This document shows, one piece after another, positions 33,228 through 44,435 of a DNA stretch of 64,000 nucleotides. The notes under the pieces are model-generated. The model had not been told where the DNA came from. It saw only the letters and a program-made list of their open reading frames with translations, and did not search any database. This DNA is from Desulfocurvus vexinensis DSM 17965 (GTDB lineage Bacteria; Desulfobacterota; Desulfovibrionia; Desulfovibrionales; Desulfovibrionaceae): NCBI RefSeq assembly GCF_000519125.1, contig NZ_JAEX01000010.1, positions 1 to 64,000 of the forward strand. The letters are read 5' to 3'. Positions within the stretch are counted from its first letter, which is position 1; every line of letters starts with the position of its first letter. A program made the position numbers and the translations under genes.

Positions 33228-34843
33228 TACGCTGTCGCCTCCTGCTTGAGCCAGGTCTTGATGATGGCCATGGCGCCGTCCATGTTCTGCTCACACAACT
33301 GCATGGCGTGGGCACGGATGTCGTCGATCTTGCGCAGGGCGTCCAGGGCGTCCTCTTCGTCGCCGTCGGTGATGGCGATGCGCCCCTGGCCCTCGGGCAG
33401 CCCGGCCAGGCCTTCCACGCCCTCGACCTCGGTCTTGGGCCGGATCAGGGCCATGACCACGGGCCGCACCACCAGCACCAGGAACAGGAAGATCAACAGC
33501 CCGTTGAGGAACGGCTTGCCCAGGCGGTGCACGTATTCCAGGATCAGCTCGCTCAGGTTGGGGGCGATCTCCTGGTCCGGCCCGCCAAAGGACATGCTGG
33601 TGACCTCAATGGAGTCGCCCCGCCGCTCGTCGAAGCCCACGGCGCCGGCCACAAGCTGCTGGATGCGCTGGAGTTCCTCGGCGCTGCGCGGGGTGAAGAC
33701 CTGGGTGGCGTCGCCCTGCCCGTCCGCCGGTGCCTGCTCACTATACGTGCCATCGACGATGACCGCCACTGTCAGGCGGTCCAGTTCGCCCATGGGCACC
33801 ACGATGTGCTTCTCGACCTTGTTGATTTCGTAGTTGAGCGTGCGCTGCTCGCGGGTGGAATCGAGCTGCGACAGGGCCCCGCCAGGGCCGTCGCCCCGGA
33901 AGTTGGGCTCGGGGGTGCCGCCCTCGATGTTGGCCTGGCTGGTCTGGGTCTCCTCGCTGCGCTGGTCCGAGCGGGCCACCTGGCTGTCGGGGTCGTACTC
34001 CTCGCTGCGGATGGTCTTCTGGCTGAAGTCCAGCTCGGCGTTGACCTTGGCGATGACGCGCCCCGGGCCGTAGAGCGGGGAGAGCATCTGCTCGATGCGC
34101 AGCTCCAGGTTCTGCTCCAGGGTCAGCTTCTTCTCCATCTGCGTGGTGCTCAGGCCGCCCTGCTCTTCCAGGGCCTTGGGCGAGTAGAGAATGCCGCCCC
34201 CGGTGTCGGCCACGGTGATGCTGTCGGGCGACATGCCTTCCACGGCCAGGGCCACCAGGTTGACGATACCCTTGATCTTGGTCGGGTCGAGCTTCTCGCC
34301 CTGCTTGAGCTTGAGCACCACCGAGGCCGAGGGCTTGGCCTGCTCCTCGATGAACAGGCTCTTGTGCGGGATGACCAGGTGCACCCGGGCGCGCTCCACC
34401 TGCGGGAACTCGGAAATGGTGCGCGCCAGCTCGCCTTGCAGGGCGCGCTGGTAGTTGATGTGCTGTACGAAGTCCGTCTGGCCGACCTTGACCTCGTCGA
34501 AAATCTCGAAGCCCAGGCCCTGGCCGTGCAGCTTGCCCTCGCCCGCGATCTTCAGGCGCAGGTCGTAGACCTTGTCGGCAGGCACGAGGATGGTCCCGCC
34601 GTTGTCTTCCAGGGTGTAGGGCACCTTCTCCTGCTGAAGCATGCCGACCACGGTGGCGGCGTCTTCGGGGAACAGGCGCGAATAGAGCACCTTCATGTCC
34701 GGCCTGTTCAGCCAGTAGATGAGCAGGAAGAACGTCAGGATCACGGCGGCGGACAGCCCGCCGATGAGAATGCGCTGGGAGACGTTGGTCTTGCCCCAAA
34801 AATTCCTGGCCTTGCCGAGGATGTCCGTCATGGCGGGCGACAT
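33227..34843 (-). CDS. fliF: Flagellar MS-ring protein FliF
   Basis: Forms the ring in the inner membrane on which the basal body is built. The 538-residue product has a membrane span at ~25-45 and the YscJ/FliF ring domains (VLYSRLFPEDAATVVGMLQQEKVPY through NYQRALQGELARTISEFPQVERARVHLV). A second span lies near 440-465 (GLLIFLFLVLVVRPVVMALIRP), followed by the C-terminal FliG-binding tail ending TWLKQEATA. ATG 34843 has GGAG upstream; a Met four residues later is possible. Confidence 0.95.
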   Translation of the reverse strand: MSPAMTDILGKARNFWGKTNVSQRILIGGLSAAVILTFFLLIYWLNRPDMKVLYSRLFPEDAATVVGMLQQEKVPYTLEDNGGTILVPADKVYDLRLKIAGEGKLHGQGLGFEIFDEVKVGQTDFVQHINYQRALQGELARTISEFPQVERARVHLVIPHKSLFIEEQAKPSASVVLKLKQGEKLDPTKIKGIVNLVALAVEGMSPDSITVADTGGGILYSPKALEEQGGLSTTQMEKKLTLEQNLELRIEQMLSPLYGPGRVIAKVNAELDFSQKTIRSEEYDPDSQVARSDQRSEETQTSQANIEGGTPEPNFRGDGPGGALSQLDSTREQRTLNYEINKVEKHIVVPMGELDRLTVAVIVDGTYSEQAPADGQGDATQVFTPRSAEELQRIQQLVAGAVGFDERRGDSIEVTSMSFGGPDQEIAPNLSELILEYVHRLGKPFLNGLLIFLFLVLVVRPVVMALIRPKTEVEGVEGLAGLPEGQGRIAITDGDEEDALDALRKIDDIRAHAMQLCEQNMDGAMAIIKTWLKQEATA

Positions 34844-34885
34844 GGTGCTCTCTCCGGGAGGTGCGGGGTGTTGGCGGCGTCAGTC

Positions 34886-35224
34886 CTAGAACTGCATCCG
34901 CGACAGTTCCTTGTAGGCTTCCAGGACCTTGTTGCGCACGGCCGAGGTCATGCGCATGGCCAGCCCGGCCTTTTGCAGGCTGATCATCAGCTCGTGGACG
35001 TTCTGGCGCTCGCCCGAGGCGAACTCCTCGACCATGGCCGACTTCTCGCTTTGCAGGTCGTTCACCTTGGCCAGGGACTCGCGCATGGTCTCGGTAAACG
35101 CGGCCTTCTGGCTTTTGCGGGCCTGGTCGGTAATGAAGGTCGCCTGCCCGGAGCCCGTGCGGCGCAGGCCGCCGGTCATCTGGGCGTTCTGGTAGGCGTT
35201 CATGGCGACGTTGCGGATGGCCAT
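34886..35224 (-). CDS. fliE: Flagellar hook-basal body protein FliE
   Basis: Connects the MS ring to the rod. The 112-residue protein ends with the FliE pattern: NVHELMISLQKAGLAMRMTSAVRNKVLEAYKELSRMQF. The first ~50 residues are poorly conserved, as is normal. It lies 21 bases after flgC and 42 before fliF in the operon. Confidence 0.92.
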   Translation of the reverse strand: MAIRNVAMNAYQNAQMTGGLRRTGSGQATFITDQARKSQKAAFTETMRESLAKVNDLQSEKSAMVEEFASGERQNVHELMISLQKAGLAMRMTSAVRNKVLEAYKELSRMQF

Positions 35225-35245
35225 GGCGGTTCTCCTTGGGCGCGG

Positions 35246-35683
35246 CTAGCGCCCGATCTCCAGGGCCTTGTTCCACATGCTCTTCACGGACTGCATGGAA
35301 CTGACGTTGGCCTCGTAGGAGCGGGTGGCGGTGAGCATGTTGGTCATCTCCTCCACCACGTTGATGTCGGGGTAGGTCACGTAGCCCTCCTGGTCCGCAT
35401 CGGGGTGGCCGGGCTCGAAGACGCGCTTGCCGGGCCGCTCGTCGCGGGCGATGCCCAGCACGCGCACGCCCTTGAGCTCGCGGGTCTGGGCATCCTGCAT
35501 GGCCTTGGCGAAGGGCGAGTCCACGTCGGTGGTCGCCTTGACCACGGTGCGCCGCCGGTAGGCGCCGCCCTCGGGGGTGCGCGTGGTCTTGGCGTTGGCC
35601 AGGTTCATGGAGATGATGTTCAGGTGCGTCCGCTCGGCGGACAGGCCCGATGCGCCGATGTCGAGTGCGGTCAGAAAGTCCAT
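35246..35683 (-). CDS. flgC: Flagellar proximal rod protein FlgC
   Basis: A rod subunit. In the 145-residue protein, LDIGASGLSAERTHLNIISMNLANAKTTRTPEGGAYRRR at the N-terminus is the rod/hook family signature. YPDINVVEEMTNMLTATRSYEANVSSMQSVKSMWNKALEIGR at the C-terminus is the matching helix that pairs with it. It directly follows flgB without a gap. Confidence 0.95.
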   Translation of the reverse strand: MDFLTALDIGASGLSAERTHLNIISMNLANAKTTRTPEGGAYRRRTVVKATTDVDSPFAKAMQDAQTRELKGVRVLGIARDERPGKRVFEPGHPDADQEGYVTYPDINVVEEMTNMLTATRSYEANVSSMQSVKSMWNKALEIGR

Positions 35684-36094
35684 TTACTTGGCTCCTTCCG
35701 TGATCACGGTGGCCAGGCCCTCGAACTGCTTCTGCAGCGCGGTGCCCAGCGCGTTGTACATCAGGGTGTTCTTGGCCATCACCGCCATCTCCTTGTCCAG
35801 GTCCACGTTGTCTTCGCCGTGGATGATGCGGTGCTTGAAGCCCTTGACCAGGTCACCCTTGAAGCCCTCGGAGTCGAAGACCGTGGGCATGTGGTTTTCG
35901 TCGGTGCGGGTGATCTTGCCGCGCGCGTCGCGGTTCAGCGCGGCCTGGAGGTCGGCCTCGAACTCCAGGCGCCGGCTCTTGTAGTTGGGCGTCGTGATGT
36001 TCGCCAGGTTGCTCATGACGACATTTTGACGCTGAAGCCGCAGGTCCAGGACCTTGCCCGTCAGGTGGATATTGCTGTCGAATATGCCTTTCAT
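35684..36094 (-). CDS. flgB: Flagellar proximal rod protein FlgB
   Basis: The first rod subunit and first gene of the basal-body operon, 136 residues from the ATG at 36092-36094. GGAGG stands six bases upstream. LRLQRQNVVMSNLANITTPNYKSRRLEFEADL is the FlgB signature. The C-terminus has VDLDKEMAVMAKNTLMYNALGTALQKQF. Transcription probably starts near 36170 from the sigma-54 promoter. Confidence 0.95.
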   Translation of the reverse strand: MKGIFDSNIHLTGKVLDLRLQRQNVVMSNLANITTPNYKSRRLEFEADLQAALNRDARGKITRTDENHMPTVFDSEGFKGDLVKGFKHRIIHGEDNVDLDKEMAVMAKNTLMYNALGTALQKQFEGLATVITEGAK

Positions 36095-36180
36095 GCCCGT
36101 CCTCCCTGGGTTTTGGGCCCCTGCCGCGCCGCCGGACGCCCCAGGGCGGGGCCGGGCCGGGCGGCTGGCACCTGCGGTTG

Positions 36181-36196
36181 AGCAACCCTTGTGCCA
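36181..36196 (-). promoter_or_regulatory. Sigma-54 promoter of the flgB-fliI operon
   Basis: Read leftward it is TGGCAC, AAGGG, TTGCT, a full consensus match with ten bases between GG and GC. It gives a leader of about 75 bases to flgB. The 510-base gap 36095-36604 contains only this promoter, its divergent partner at 36469, and GC-rich stem-loops; no enhancer-binding site can be named. Confidence 0.9.
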
Positions 36197-36468
36197 ACCG
36201 GGCACTTTTTTCCGCACCCCGGCCCGGGTGCGCCCGGCATGGCCCGCCGCGCAAGGCAAACCGCCGCCGGGGGCCGGGCGCGCCGGGCCGCCCTCCGGCG
36301 CCGGGCCGGGTGTCGGCATTTTGCCCCGCCCGCCCCCGCTCCGCGCGGCCCGCCCAGGCCGGCGCCGCCCCGCCCGGGCAGGCCGGGCCACCCCTCGCGC
36401 GCGTTCCATGCAAAGGCGGCCCCGGAGCGCCCCGGAAGACCGCCCCGGTCGCACCCGGACGCACGTTC

Positions 36469-36484
36469 TGGCACGATGCTTGCT
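36469..36484 (+). promoter_or_regulatory. Sigma-54 promoter of the TPR gene
   Basis: TGGCAC, GATGC, TTGCT is a second full consensus match, pointing away from the flagellar promoter. The transcript should start near 36496, leaving a leader of about 110 bases before the ATG at 36605. The two divergent sites are about 270 bases apart and could share one bound activator. Confidence 0.88.
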
Positions 36485-36604
36485 TGGCTGTGTGTGCCCG
36501 GAGGCGGGGAGCCTGCGGGCTGGGAATGCAACGTTGGCCCGGCCATTGCATGGGCATAGCCGCCGGCACGTTTTACCGGAATTTCCCACTGTGGAGGGGA
36601 AGTC

Positions 36605-37168
36605 ATGAGCAACCATCTGGACTACGAAATCAACAAGGAACTCGGAGAGTGCTACCTCTTCATGGGTGACCTGGAGAAGGCCGAGCAGTACTACTCCAAG
36701 GCCGCCAGTTCCAACGGCGTGCACCCCGACCCCTACCTGGGGCTGGCGACCATCGCCGTGCAGAAGGGCGAGCTGGACAAGGCCCACGTGCTCTACTCCA
36801 AGGCCGCTTCCATCGAGCCGGGCGACAAGGCCCTGGCGGGCATGGCCCTGGTGGAGATGGAAACGGGCCGCCAGGACCGCGCCTTCGACAACTTTTCCAA
36901 GGCCCTGGACCTGAACCCCGAGAACATGGTGGCCATCTACATGCTGGTCCAGCTCGGGCACGTCCTTGGCCGCCTCGAAGAGGTCGTGCCGCACATGGAG
37001 GCCTACCTCGGCATCGACCCCCTGAAGCACGACGTGCGCTACTCCCTGGCGGGCTGCCTGGTCTGCCTGGACAGGCCCGCGCAGGCCGAGGAGCACCTCG
37101 TGCGCATCCTGGAGAACGACCCGGACCACGAATCCGCCCGCGAGCTCCTGGACCAGATCCGGTCATGA
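36605..37168 (+). CDS. TPR-repeat protein under sigma-54 control
   Basis: The 187-residue protein is built of about five tetratricopeptide repeats, for example ECYLFMGDLEKAEQYYSKAASSNGVHPDPY and GLATIAVQKGELDKAHVLYSKAASIEPGDK. It has no signal peptide or membrane span, so it is a cytoplasmic scaffold. A GAGGGG ribosome site precedes the ATG. The divergent position facing the flagellar operon and the shared promoter type suggest a role in flagellar assembly or its control; no closer function is visible. Confidence 0.88.
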   Translation: MSNHLDYEINKELGECYLFMGDLEKAEQYYSKAASSNGVHPDPYLGLATIAVQKGELDKAHVLYSKAASIEPGDKALAGMALVEMETGRQDRAFDNFSKALDLNPENMVAIYMLVQLGHVLGRLEEVVPHMEAYLGIDPLKHDVRYSLAGCLVCLDRPAQAEEHLVRILENDPDHESARELLDQIRS

Positions 37169-37383
37169 CGCAGCGCGCCCGGACCGGACCAGGGCTCCCT
37201 CCCCCCGGGCCGGCTGCGCAGGCGATGACACGATAATCTCCCCTCCCCAGCCTGGTTCCCCAGCCCCGACGAGAGCTGCCGGGGCTGGGGCGCCAGGTCC
37301 CGCAGCGGAGGCCGGAGCGCGCATCCCGCCTTGCCAGGGCACGGCTTTTTTGGCACACATCGGCTGAAAAGAGAGGTGTGTGC

Positions 37384-37983
37384 ATGGACCTGTTGCCCAT
37401 CCGGCGCGCCATCCTGAGCGTGACCGACAAATCCGGACTCGTGGAATTCGCTTCGTTCCTCGCCCAGGGGGGCGTGGCGCTGTTCTCCACCGGCGGCACC
37501 CGCCGCAAGCTGCTGGACGCGGGCCTGAACGTGGCCTCCGTGTCCGAGGTCACGGGCTTTCCCGAGATCCTCGGGGGCCGCGTCAAGACCCTGCATCCGC
37601 ACATCCACGCGGGCATCCTGGCCGACAAGGACGACCCCGAACACATGCAGACCCTGGCCGGGCTGCATCTGGCGCCCTTCGACCTGGTGTGCGTGAACCT
37701 CTACGACTTCGCCCACGCCGCCTCCAGGGGCCTGGGCCTCAAGGACGCCGTGGAGCAGATCGACATCGGCGGGCCGTGCATGCTGCGGGCCTCGGCCAAG
37801 AACTTCCACAGCGTGCTGGTGGTGCCCGGCGCGGAGCACTACGCGCGCGTGACGGACTCCCTGCGGGCCAACGCCATGGCCGCGCCGCTGCCTCTGCGCC
37901 GCGACCTGGCCTGCGAGACCTTCGCCCGGACCAGCGAATACGACGCCATGATCGCAGGCTACCTCGGCAGCCGCGACGCGTAA
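37384..37983 (+). CDS. purH: IMP cyclohydrolase (stand-alone PurH N-terminal domain)
   Basis: Closes the ring of FAICAR to give IMP, the last purine step. The 199-residue product has only the MGS-like cyclohydrolase domain: ILSVTDKSGLVEFASFL, LFSTGGTRRKLLDAG, EVTGFPEILGGRVKTLHPHIHAGIL, and NLYDF. The transformylase half must be encoded elsewhere, as I expect in Desulfovibrionales. ATG 37384 has GAGAGG seven bases upstream. The gap before it (37169-37383) holds a GC stem-loop (CAGCCCCG/CGGGGCTG) and no gene. A terminator follows. Confidence 0.92.
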   Translation: MDLLPIRRAILSVTDKSGLVEFASFLAQGGVALFSTGGTRRKLLDAGLNVASVSEVTGFPEILGGRVKTLHPHIHAGILADKDDPEHMQTLAGLHLAPFDLVCVNLYDFAHAASRGLGLKDAVEQIDIGGPCMLRASAKNFHSVLVVPGAEHYARVTDSLRANAMAAPLPLRRDLACETFARTSEYDAMIAGYLGSRDA

Positions 37984-38006
37984 GCCCCCGTCAAACAACG
38001 GTGATC

Positions 38007-38040
38007 AAGGCAAGACGATATGTCTTGCCTTTTATTTTTT
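38007..38040 (+). terminator. Rho-independent terminator after IMP cyclohydrolase
   Basis: AAGGCAAGAC (38007-38016) and GTCTTGCCTT (38022-38031) pair perfectly, followed by TTATTTTTT. It is also where base composition falls, so it marks or forms the left edge of the AT-rich island. Confidence 0.9.
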
Positions 38041-38091
38041 GGGTCTCTAGTCTCCTGTCAAGCCATACCCAACAGGAGAAGGACTCAAGAA

Positions 38092-39171
38092 ATGCCCAAA
38101 ACAGACCACCATGAGAAACCCTTTGACCATGCGACGCTTACCAAGCTACTCCTTTTCCAGGAATACTTGACCTCTTGGCTCCCCGTCTTCCTCAACCTGC
38201 AAGGCATTGATAATATTAATATATTTGATTTTTTCTGTGGACCAGGGACGGACCTAAATGGCCTCCCGGGAAGCCCGCTGAGGGCAATTCATGTCATCAA
38301 CCAGTACTCACCCAAGATCAAACCCGGCACACAAATAGCGCTCTTCTTTTGCGACCAGGACGCCGAAAAAATCGCAGCGCTTGACTGCAAGTTATCCAAC
38401 ATAACTCGCCCGCGCAACCTCACTATAGATACACGCCAATGCAATTTTGAATTGTCATTTCAGCAGCTTTACGAAAAGATGCGCGCAAAAGGTGCTGCGA
38501 ATTTCATTTTCCTTGATCCAACAGGGTGGGCGCTCACTCCGGAAACATTCAAAATGATCACTGATCTTGAAAGAACAGACTTCCTCCTCTTTACTCCTTC
38601 TCAATTTGCTGGAAGGTTTGGTGAAGAAGGATTTAGAAAATATCTTCCTGGGTTTGACAAAACAAACATAAAAGACACACTTGATATTCATAGGGCAATA
38701 TGCGCATACTACAGGCAAAAATTCATCCCACAAAATAAAAAATACTATCTTGCACCTTTTTCCATAAAGAAAAACAAGAATGTATACGGGCTAATTTTTG
38801 GCAGCAAAAGCATAACGGGGCTCCACAAATTCCTAGAAAGCTGCTGGAAAATAAATCCAGAAAATGGAGAATCAAATTTTGAGTTCCGAGGGGATATCCC
38901 GAGCACTGGACAAGGCCTTCTGATCGAATCCCTTGGCACTCCGAAACGGTCCCGTGACTTTGAAGACTATGTGCGGAAAATAGTCCTCTCAAGAAAAGTA
39001 AAAACGAACAAGGAACTTCTAATTGAATCGCTTTTGAAAGGTTTCTTGGGCCGTCACGCCAAAGCCGTCTTATATGAACTGAAAAGAGAAAATAAAATTT
39101 TGCGTGTCCCCTCTATGTCTTTCAAATCAATATACAGTGATGGAACATTGGAAGCTCTCGAGGTGGTTTAA
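38092..39171 (+). CDS. tcmP: Three-Cys-motif partner protein TcmP
   Basis: The 359-residue protein matches the TcmP family, which occurs next to three-Cys (Gp37/Gp68) proteins; its biochemical role is not established. The N-terminal half looks like a class I methyltransferase: [11 protein letters not shown] at 44-54 (motif I, SAM-binding loop), FFCDQD at 85-90 (acidic strand 2), and FLDPTGW at 140-146 (motif IV). The C-terminal part is basic and may bind nucleic acid. The start is the ATG at 38092, with AAGGA eight bases before it. Its TAA overlaps the next ATG (TAATG), so the two proteins are made together. Strongly AT-rich codon use marks it as foreign. Confidence 0.88.
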   Translation: MPKTDHHEKPFDHATLTKLLLFQEYLTSWLPVFLNLQGIDNINIFDFFCGPGTDLNGLPGSPLRAIHVINQYSPKIKPGTQIALFFCDQDAEKIAALDCKLSNITRPRNLTIDTRQCNFELSFQQLYEKMRAKGAANFIFLDPTGWALTPETFKMITDLERTDFLLFTPSQFAGRFGEEGFRKYLPGFDKTNIKDTLDIHRAICAYYRQKFIPQNKKYYLAPFSIKKNKNVYGLIFGSKSITGLHKFLESCWKINPENGESNFEFRGDIPSTGQGLLIESLGTPKRSRDFEDYVRKIVLSRKVKTNKELLIESLLKGFLGRHAKAVLYELKRENKILRVPSMSFKSIYSDGTLEALEVV

Positions 39172-39858
39172 TGGCGATATCAAAAATCGAATGGACCGAT
39201 GCAACATGGAATCCCCTGACAGGGTGCACAAAAATAAGCCCGGGCTGCATGAACTGCTATGCGGAGAGAATGGCCAAACGCCTCCAAGCAATGGGATCAA
39301 AGCAATACAAAAATGGTTTTAACCTCACAATACATGAAGACGCTCTCTCTCTTCCATTTAAATGGAAAAAACCGAAGACCGTATTTGTCAACTCGATGAG
39401 TGACCTGTTTCATGAATCTGTTCCCTTTCAGTTTATAGAAAAAGTTTTTGGAGTAATGCACCTGGCAAAACACCACACCTTCCAGCTGTTGACGAAGAGG
39501 TCGTCCAGACTCGCTGAGGTATCAACTAACTTGAGATGGACGAAGAACATATGGATGGGCGTCAGCATTGAAAACGATGACTATGTATACAGAGCCGACA
39601 ATTTAAGGCAGACAGGTGCAGCTGTTAAATTTCTCTCCCTTGAACCGCTGATTGGGCCCATATATAATCTGGACTTGTCCGGCATAGACTGGGTTATTGT
39701 CGGAGGGGAGTCGGGCCCTTCTGCAAGACCGATGAAGGAGCGCTGGGTCACAGAAATCAGAGATTTATGCATAAATTCAAATGTTTCTTTCTTCTTCAAG
39801 CAATGGGGAGGCGTAAACAAAAAGAAAACCGGAAGAGAGCTCAACGGTCGCATTTGGG

Positions 39859-41601
<1,743 letters not shown>

Positions 41602-41751
41602 CCCGCCCCGTGCCCGCCCGCCAGGGCCGGACTGCTTATCAGCCATTGCCAGTGCTTGTTCCCGGGATTTTTGCCCTCGCCCCGGCCCGGAACCCCACTG
41701 CCTGTCAGGCCTTGCCCTGCCTTGCTTGCCGCCCGGCCTTTGAAAACACAA

Positions 41752-41799
41752 CGCCGCCGGAGCCGCGCACGTCCCTGCGCAGCCCCGGCGGCTTGTTTT
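41752..41799. terminator. Bidirectional terminator between hflX and the Lon-like gene
   Basis: GCCGCCGG (41753-41760) pairs with CCGGCGGC (41785-41792), and GCGCA pairs with TGCGC inside. TTGTTTT follows on the plus strand, and GAAAACA precedes it on the other side. Nothing else is recognised in the 229-base convergent gap. Confidence 0.7.
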
Positions 41800-41830
41800 C
41801 CTGGCCGCAGCCCTTGCCCTGTCTGGGCTG

Positions 41831-44242
41831 CTAGTCTTTGCCGAAGGCTTTGGCCAGCCGGGCCAGCTCGGCCAGGCGCTCGTCCACCCGGCGGTAGAGG
41901 CTGCCCTCGGGGAAGGCCCCGCCCCGGGTGCGGCGCCCGGCGGGCAGCCCCGTGAGCAGCTCCATGGCCTGCTCGATGCTCGTCACCGGATGGATGTGGA
42001 AGCGGCCCTGCTCCACGGCCTGGGCCACCTCGTCGCACAGCATGAGGTGGGTCACGTTGTCGCGGGGGATGACCACGCCCTGGCTCCCGGTCAGCCCGCG
42101 CTGGGAGCAAACCTTGAAGAAGCCCTCGATCTTGGGCGTGACCCCGCCCACGGCCATGATCTCGCCCGACTGGCTCACGGCGCCGGTAAAGGCCAGGGAG
42201 AGGTCGATGGGCACCCCGCCCAGGGCCGAGAGCAGCGCCGCCAGCTCCGCACCCGAGGCCGAATCGCCCTCGATGCCCGCGTAGGACTGCTCGAAGCACA
42301 GGCTGCCCGTGAGCACCAGCGGCTTGTCCTGGGCGAAGAGCCCCAGCAGGTAGCTCTTGAGGATCATCATCGCCTTGGTGTGGATGGGCCCGCCCAGCTC
42401 GGCCTCGCGCTCCAGGTCGATGATCCCGCCGTGGCCCACGCCCACGGTGCAGGCGATCTGGTGCGGCAGGCCGAACTCGTGGTCGCCGTACATGGTCACG
42501 GACAGGCCGTTGGCCCGGCCCACGGCGGCGCCCGAGGTGGAGACCTTGATCAGCTCGCGGTCGTAGTCGGCCAGGAACTCCTCCTCGTAGAGGTTGGCGC
42601 GGAACTTGCGGTTGGCCAGGGCCGCAGCGATGTCGCCGCCCTCCACGCGCCTTCTGCGCGCCCGGCGGGCCAGGGCCGCCGCCTCGATCATCACCTCGCG
42701 GGCCGTGGGCAGTTGCAGGGAGAGCTTCTGCTGGTCCTCGGCCATGTGCGAGGCGTGGTCGATCATCGCCGCCAGGGCCGTGCGGTCGAAGGGCGGCAGG
42801 CGCGTCTCGTCGATGATCCGCGCCAGGCTGTGCAGGTAGTGGCGCACGGACGACGGGTCGCGCGGCACGGTGTCCTGCATGTGGGCCTTGAGCTTGAAGA
42901 GCTTGGGGAAGCGGTCGTCCATGGCCAGCAGGGCCTCGTAGGCCTCGTCGGTGCCGACCAGGATCACGCGCACCTCCAGGGGCACGGGCTCGGGCTGGAT
43001 GGTCTTGGCCCGGGCGTGGTCCTCGGTGCCGCCGTGGTCCTCGATGCGCGATTTGCCCGAGCGCAGGGCGCGCAGCAGGCCCTCCCAGGCGTCGGGGTTC
43101 TGGGAGAGGTCCTCAATGCGCAGCACCAGGAAGCCGCCGTTGGCGCGGTGCAGCGCCCCGGCCTTGACGAGGGTGAAGTCGGTGTACAGGGCGCCCATCT
43201 CGGCCTCGCGCTCGATGGAGCCCAGCAGGTTGGCCGGGGTGGGGTGGTCCTCGAAGACGATGGGCGCGCCCTTGGTGGCGCAGTTGTCCACGAAGCGGTT
43301 CACGTCGTAGCGGGTGAAGAAGTCCTCGGCGGCGGCGGCCTCCAGCCCGGCCAGGGGCCCGCTGGCGGACGGGGCCGCGGCGTCCTGGGGCAGGAACTGG
43401 TCCATGCTGTCGAGCACGTCGTCCCAGATGGCCTTGAGGTGCGCGGCCAGGTCCTTGTTGCGCGCGTGCTTCCGGCGCAGGGGGCGCAGGTGGCGCTCCA
43501 AGGCGTCCTTGACCACGGCGCGCTCCAGGGTGCGCTGGTCCTGGCGGAAGTCGCTCTCCTCCTTGCCGATGCGCCGCAGCGAACGGCCCATCTCGCTCAT
43601 GATGGCGTCGCCGCGCTTCTTCAGGGTCTTGCGCAGTTCGGGGTCCAGGCGGTCGTAGTCCTGCTCGGAGACGACCTTGCCCTCCACCAGCGGATACAGG
43701 GTCATGCCGCCCTGGTCGTCCACGTCCAGGTCGAAACCCTCGCTGGCGGCGATCTTCTCCATCTCGCGCAGCAGGGCTTCGCGCCGGTCCTGGAAGCTGC
43801 GCACCAGGGTCTCGCGCTTGTTGATGAAGGCGTCCTTTTCCAGGGCCTCGGGAATTTCCTTGCGCAGGGCCGCCAGGGCCTTGGCCAGCTCCTTCTTCAG
43901 GGCCTTGCCGCCCCCGGCGGGCATGCGCAGCAGCCGGGGCCGGTCGGGATCCAGGAAGTTGTGGACATAGAGCAGGTCGCCGGGCTCGGGCATCTTGGCC
44001 GCGCGCGGGCGCAGGAAGTCCATGGCCAGATAGGTGCGGCCCAGGTTGGCCTCGCCGGCCACGAAGACGTTGAAGCCCGGGTCGTCCACGGTCAGGCCCA
44101 TTTCCAGGGCTTGCAGGGCCCGGGGCTGGGGCGGGCGGGCCTTGCTGGACAGCGGAATCTTCGTGCTGTCGGCGTAGGGGATGCGCTCGGGCGGGAACCG
44201 GGTCCGCAAGCGGGACGCGGACAGGGGCTTGGCTTTGGGCAT
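41831..44242 (-). CDS. Lon-like ATP-dependent protease (AAA plus S16 domain)
   Basis: The 803-residue protein of the Lon-related group found in many proteobacteria (YcbZ/LonB-like) differs from classical Lon by lacking the LAN domain. It has an N-terminal AAA part (NVFVAGEANLGRTYLAMDFL, a GRT form of Walker A), a long charged helical insert at ~130-280, and IVFEDHPTPANLLGSIE with HRANGGFLVLRIEDL later. The C-terminal peptidase has EGDSASGAELAALLSAL with the catalytic Ser and GGVTPKIEGFF with the catalytic Lys. The protein is soluble, with no membrane span. It is read leftward, convergent with hflX and divergent from the PHP-GT gene. Confidence 0.9.
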   Translation of the reverse strand: MPKAKPLSASRLRTRFPPERIPYADSTKIPLSSKARPPQPRALQALEMGLTVDDPGFNVFVAGEANLGRTYLAMDFLRPRAAKMPEPGDLLYVHNFLDPDRPRLLRMPAGGGKALKKELAKALAALRKEIPEALEKDAFINKRETLVRSFQDRREALLREMEKIAASEGFDLDVDDQGGMTLYPLVEGKVVSEQDYDRLDPELRKTLKKRGDAIMSEMGRSLRRIGKEESDFRQDQRTLERAVVKDALERHLRPLRRKHARNKDLAAHLKAIWDDVLDSMDQFLPQDAAAPSASGPLAGLEAAAAEDFFTRYDVNRFVDNCATKGAPIVFEDHPTPANLLGSIEREAEMGALYTDFTLVKAGALHRANGGFLVLRIEDLSQNPDAWEGLLRALRSGKSRIEDHGGTEDHARAKTIQPEPVPLEVRVILVGTDEAYEALLAMDDRFPKLFKLKAHMQDTVPRDPSSVRHYLHSLARIIDETRLPPFDRTALAAMIDHASHMAEDQQKLSLQLPTAREVMIEAAALARRARRRRVEGGDIAAALANRKFRANLYEEEFLADYDRELIKVSTSGAAVGRANGLSVTMYGDHEFGLPHQIACTVGVGHGGIIDLEREAELGGPIHTKAMMILKSYLLGLFAQDKPLVLTGSLCFEQSYAGIEGDSASGAELAALLSALGGVPIDLSLAFTGAVSQSGEIMAVGGVTPKIEGFFKVCSQRGLTGSQGVVIPRDNVTHLMLCDEVAQAVEQGRFHIHPVTSIEQAMELLTGLPAGRRTRGGAFPEGSLYRRVDERLAELARLAKAFGKD

Positions 44243-44435
44243 GGATGGTCCTTGTTGGGGGGTGTCGAGCCCTTCTTGTACTGCCTCGGGCCGCGCTTGT
44301 CACCACCGGCGGGCGGGCCCGGCCCGGCGCACAGTCGCCACGCGCCCGTCACACGGCGGCCACGGGACGGGCGTATCCCCTTGGCCAACGCGCCCGCCCG
44401 CCGGGGCGCGAACCCCCGTCCGGAGGACCCCCGCC

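Noticed and set aside
41634-41645. The 12-mer TGCTTATCAGCC, also present inverted at about 48869-48880
   Set aside because: The match does not extend and both lie in convergent gene gaps; probably chance or a weak shared 3'-end motif.
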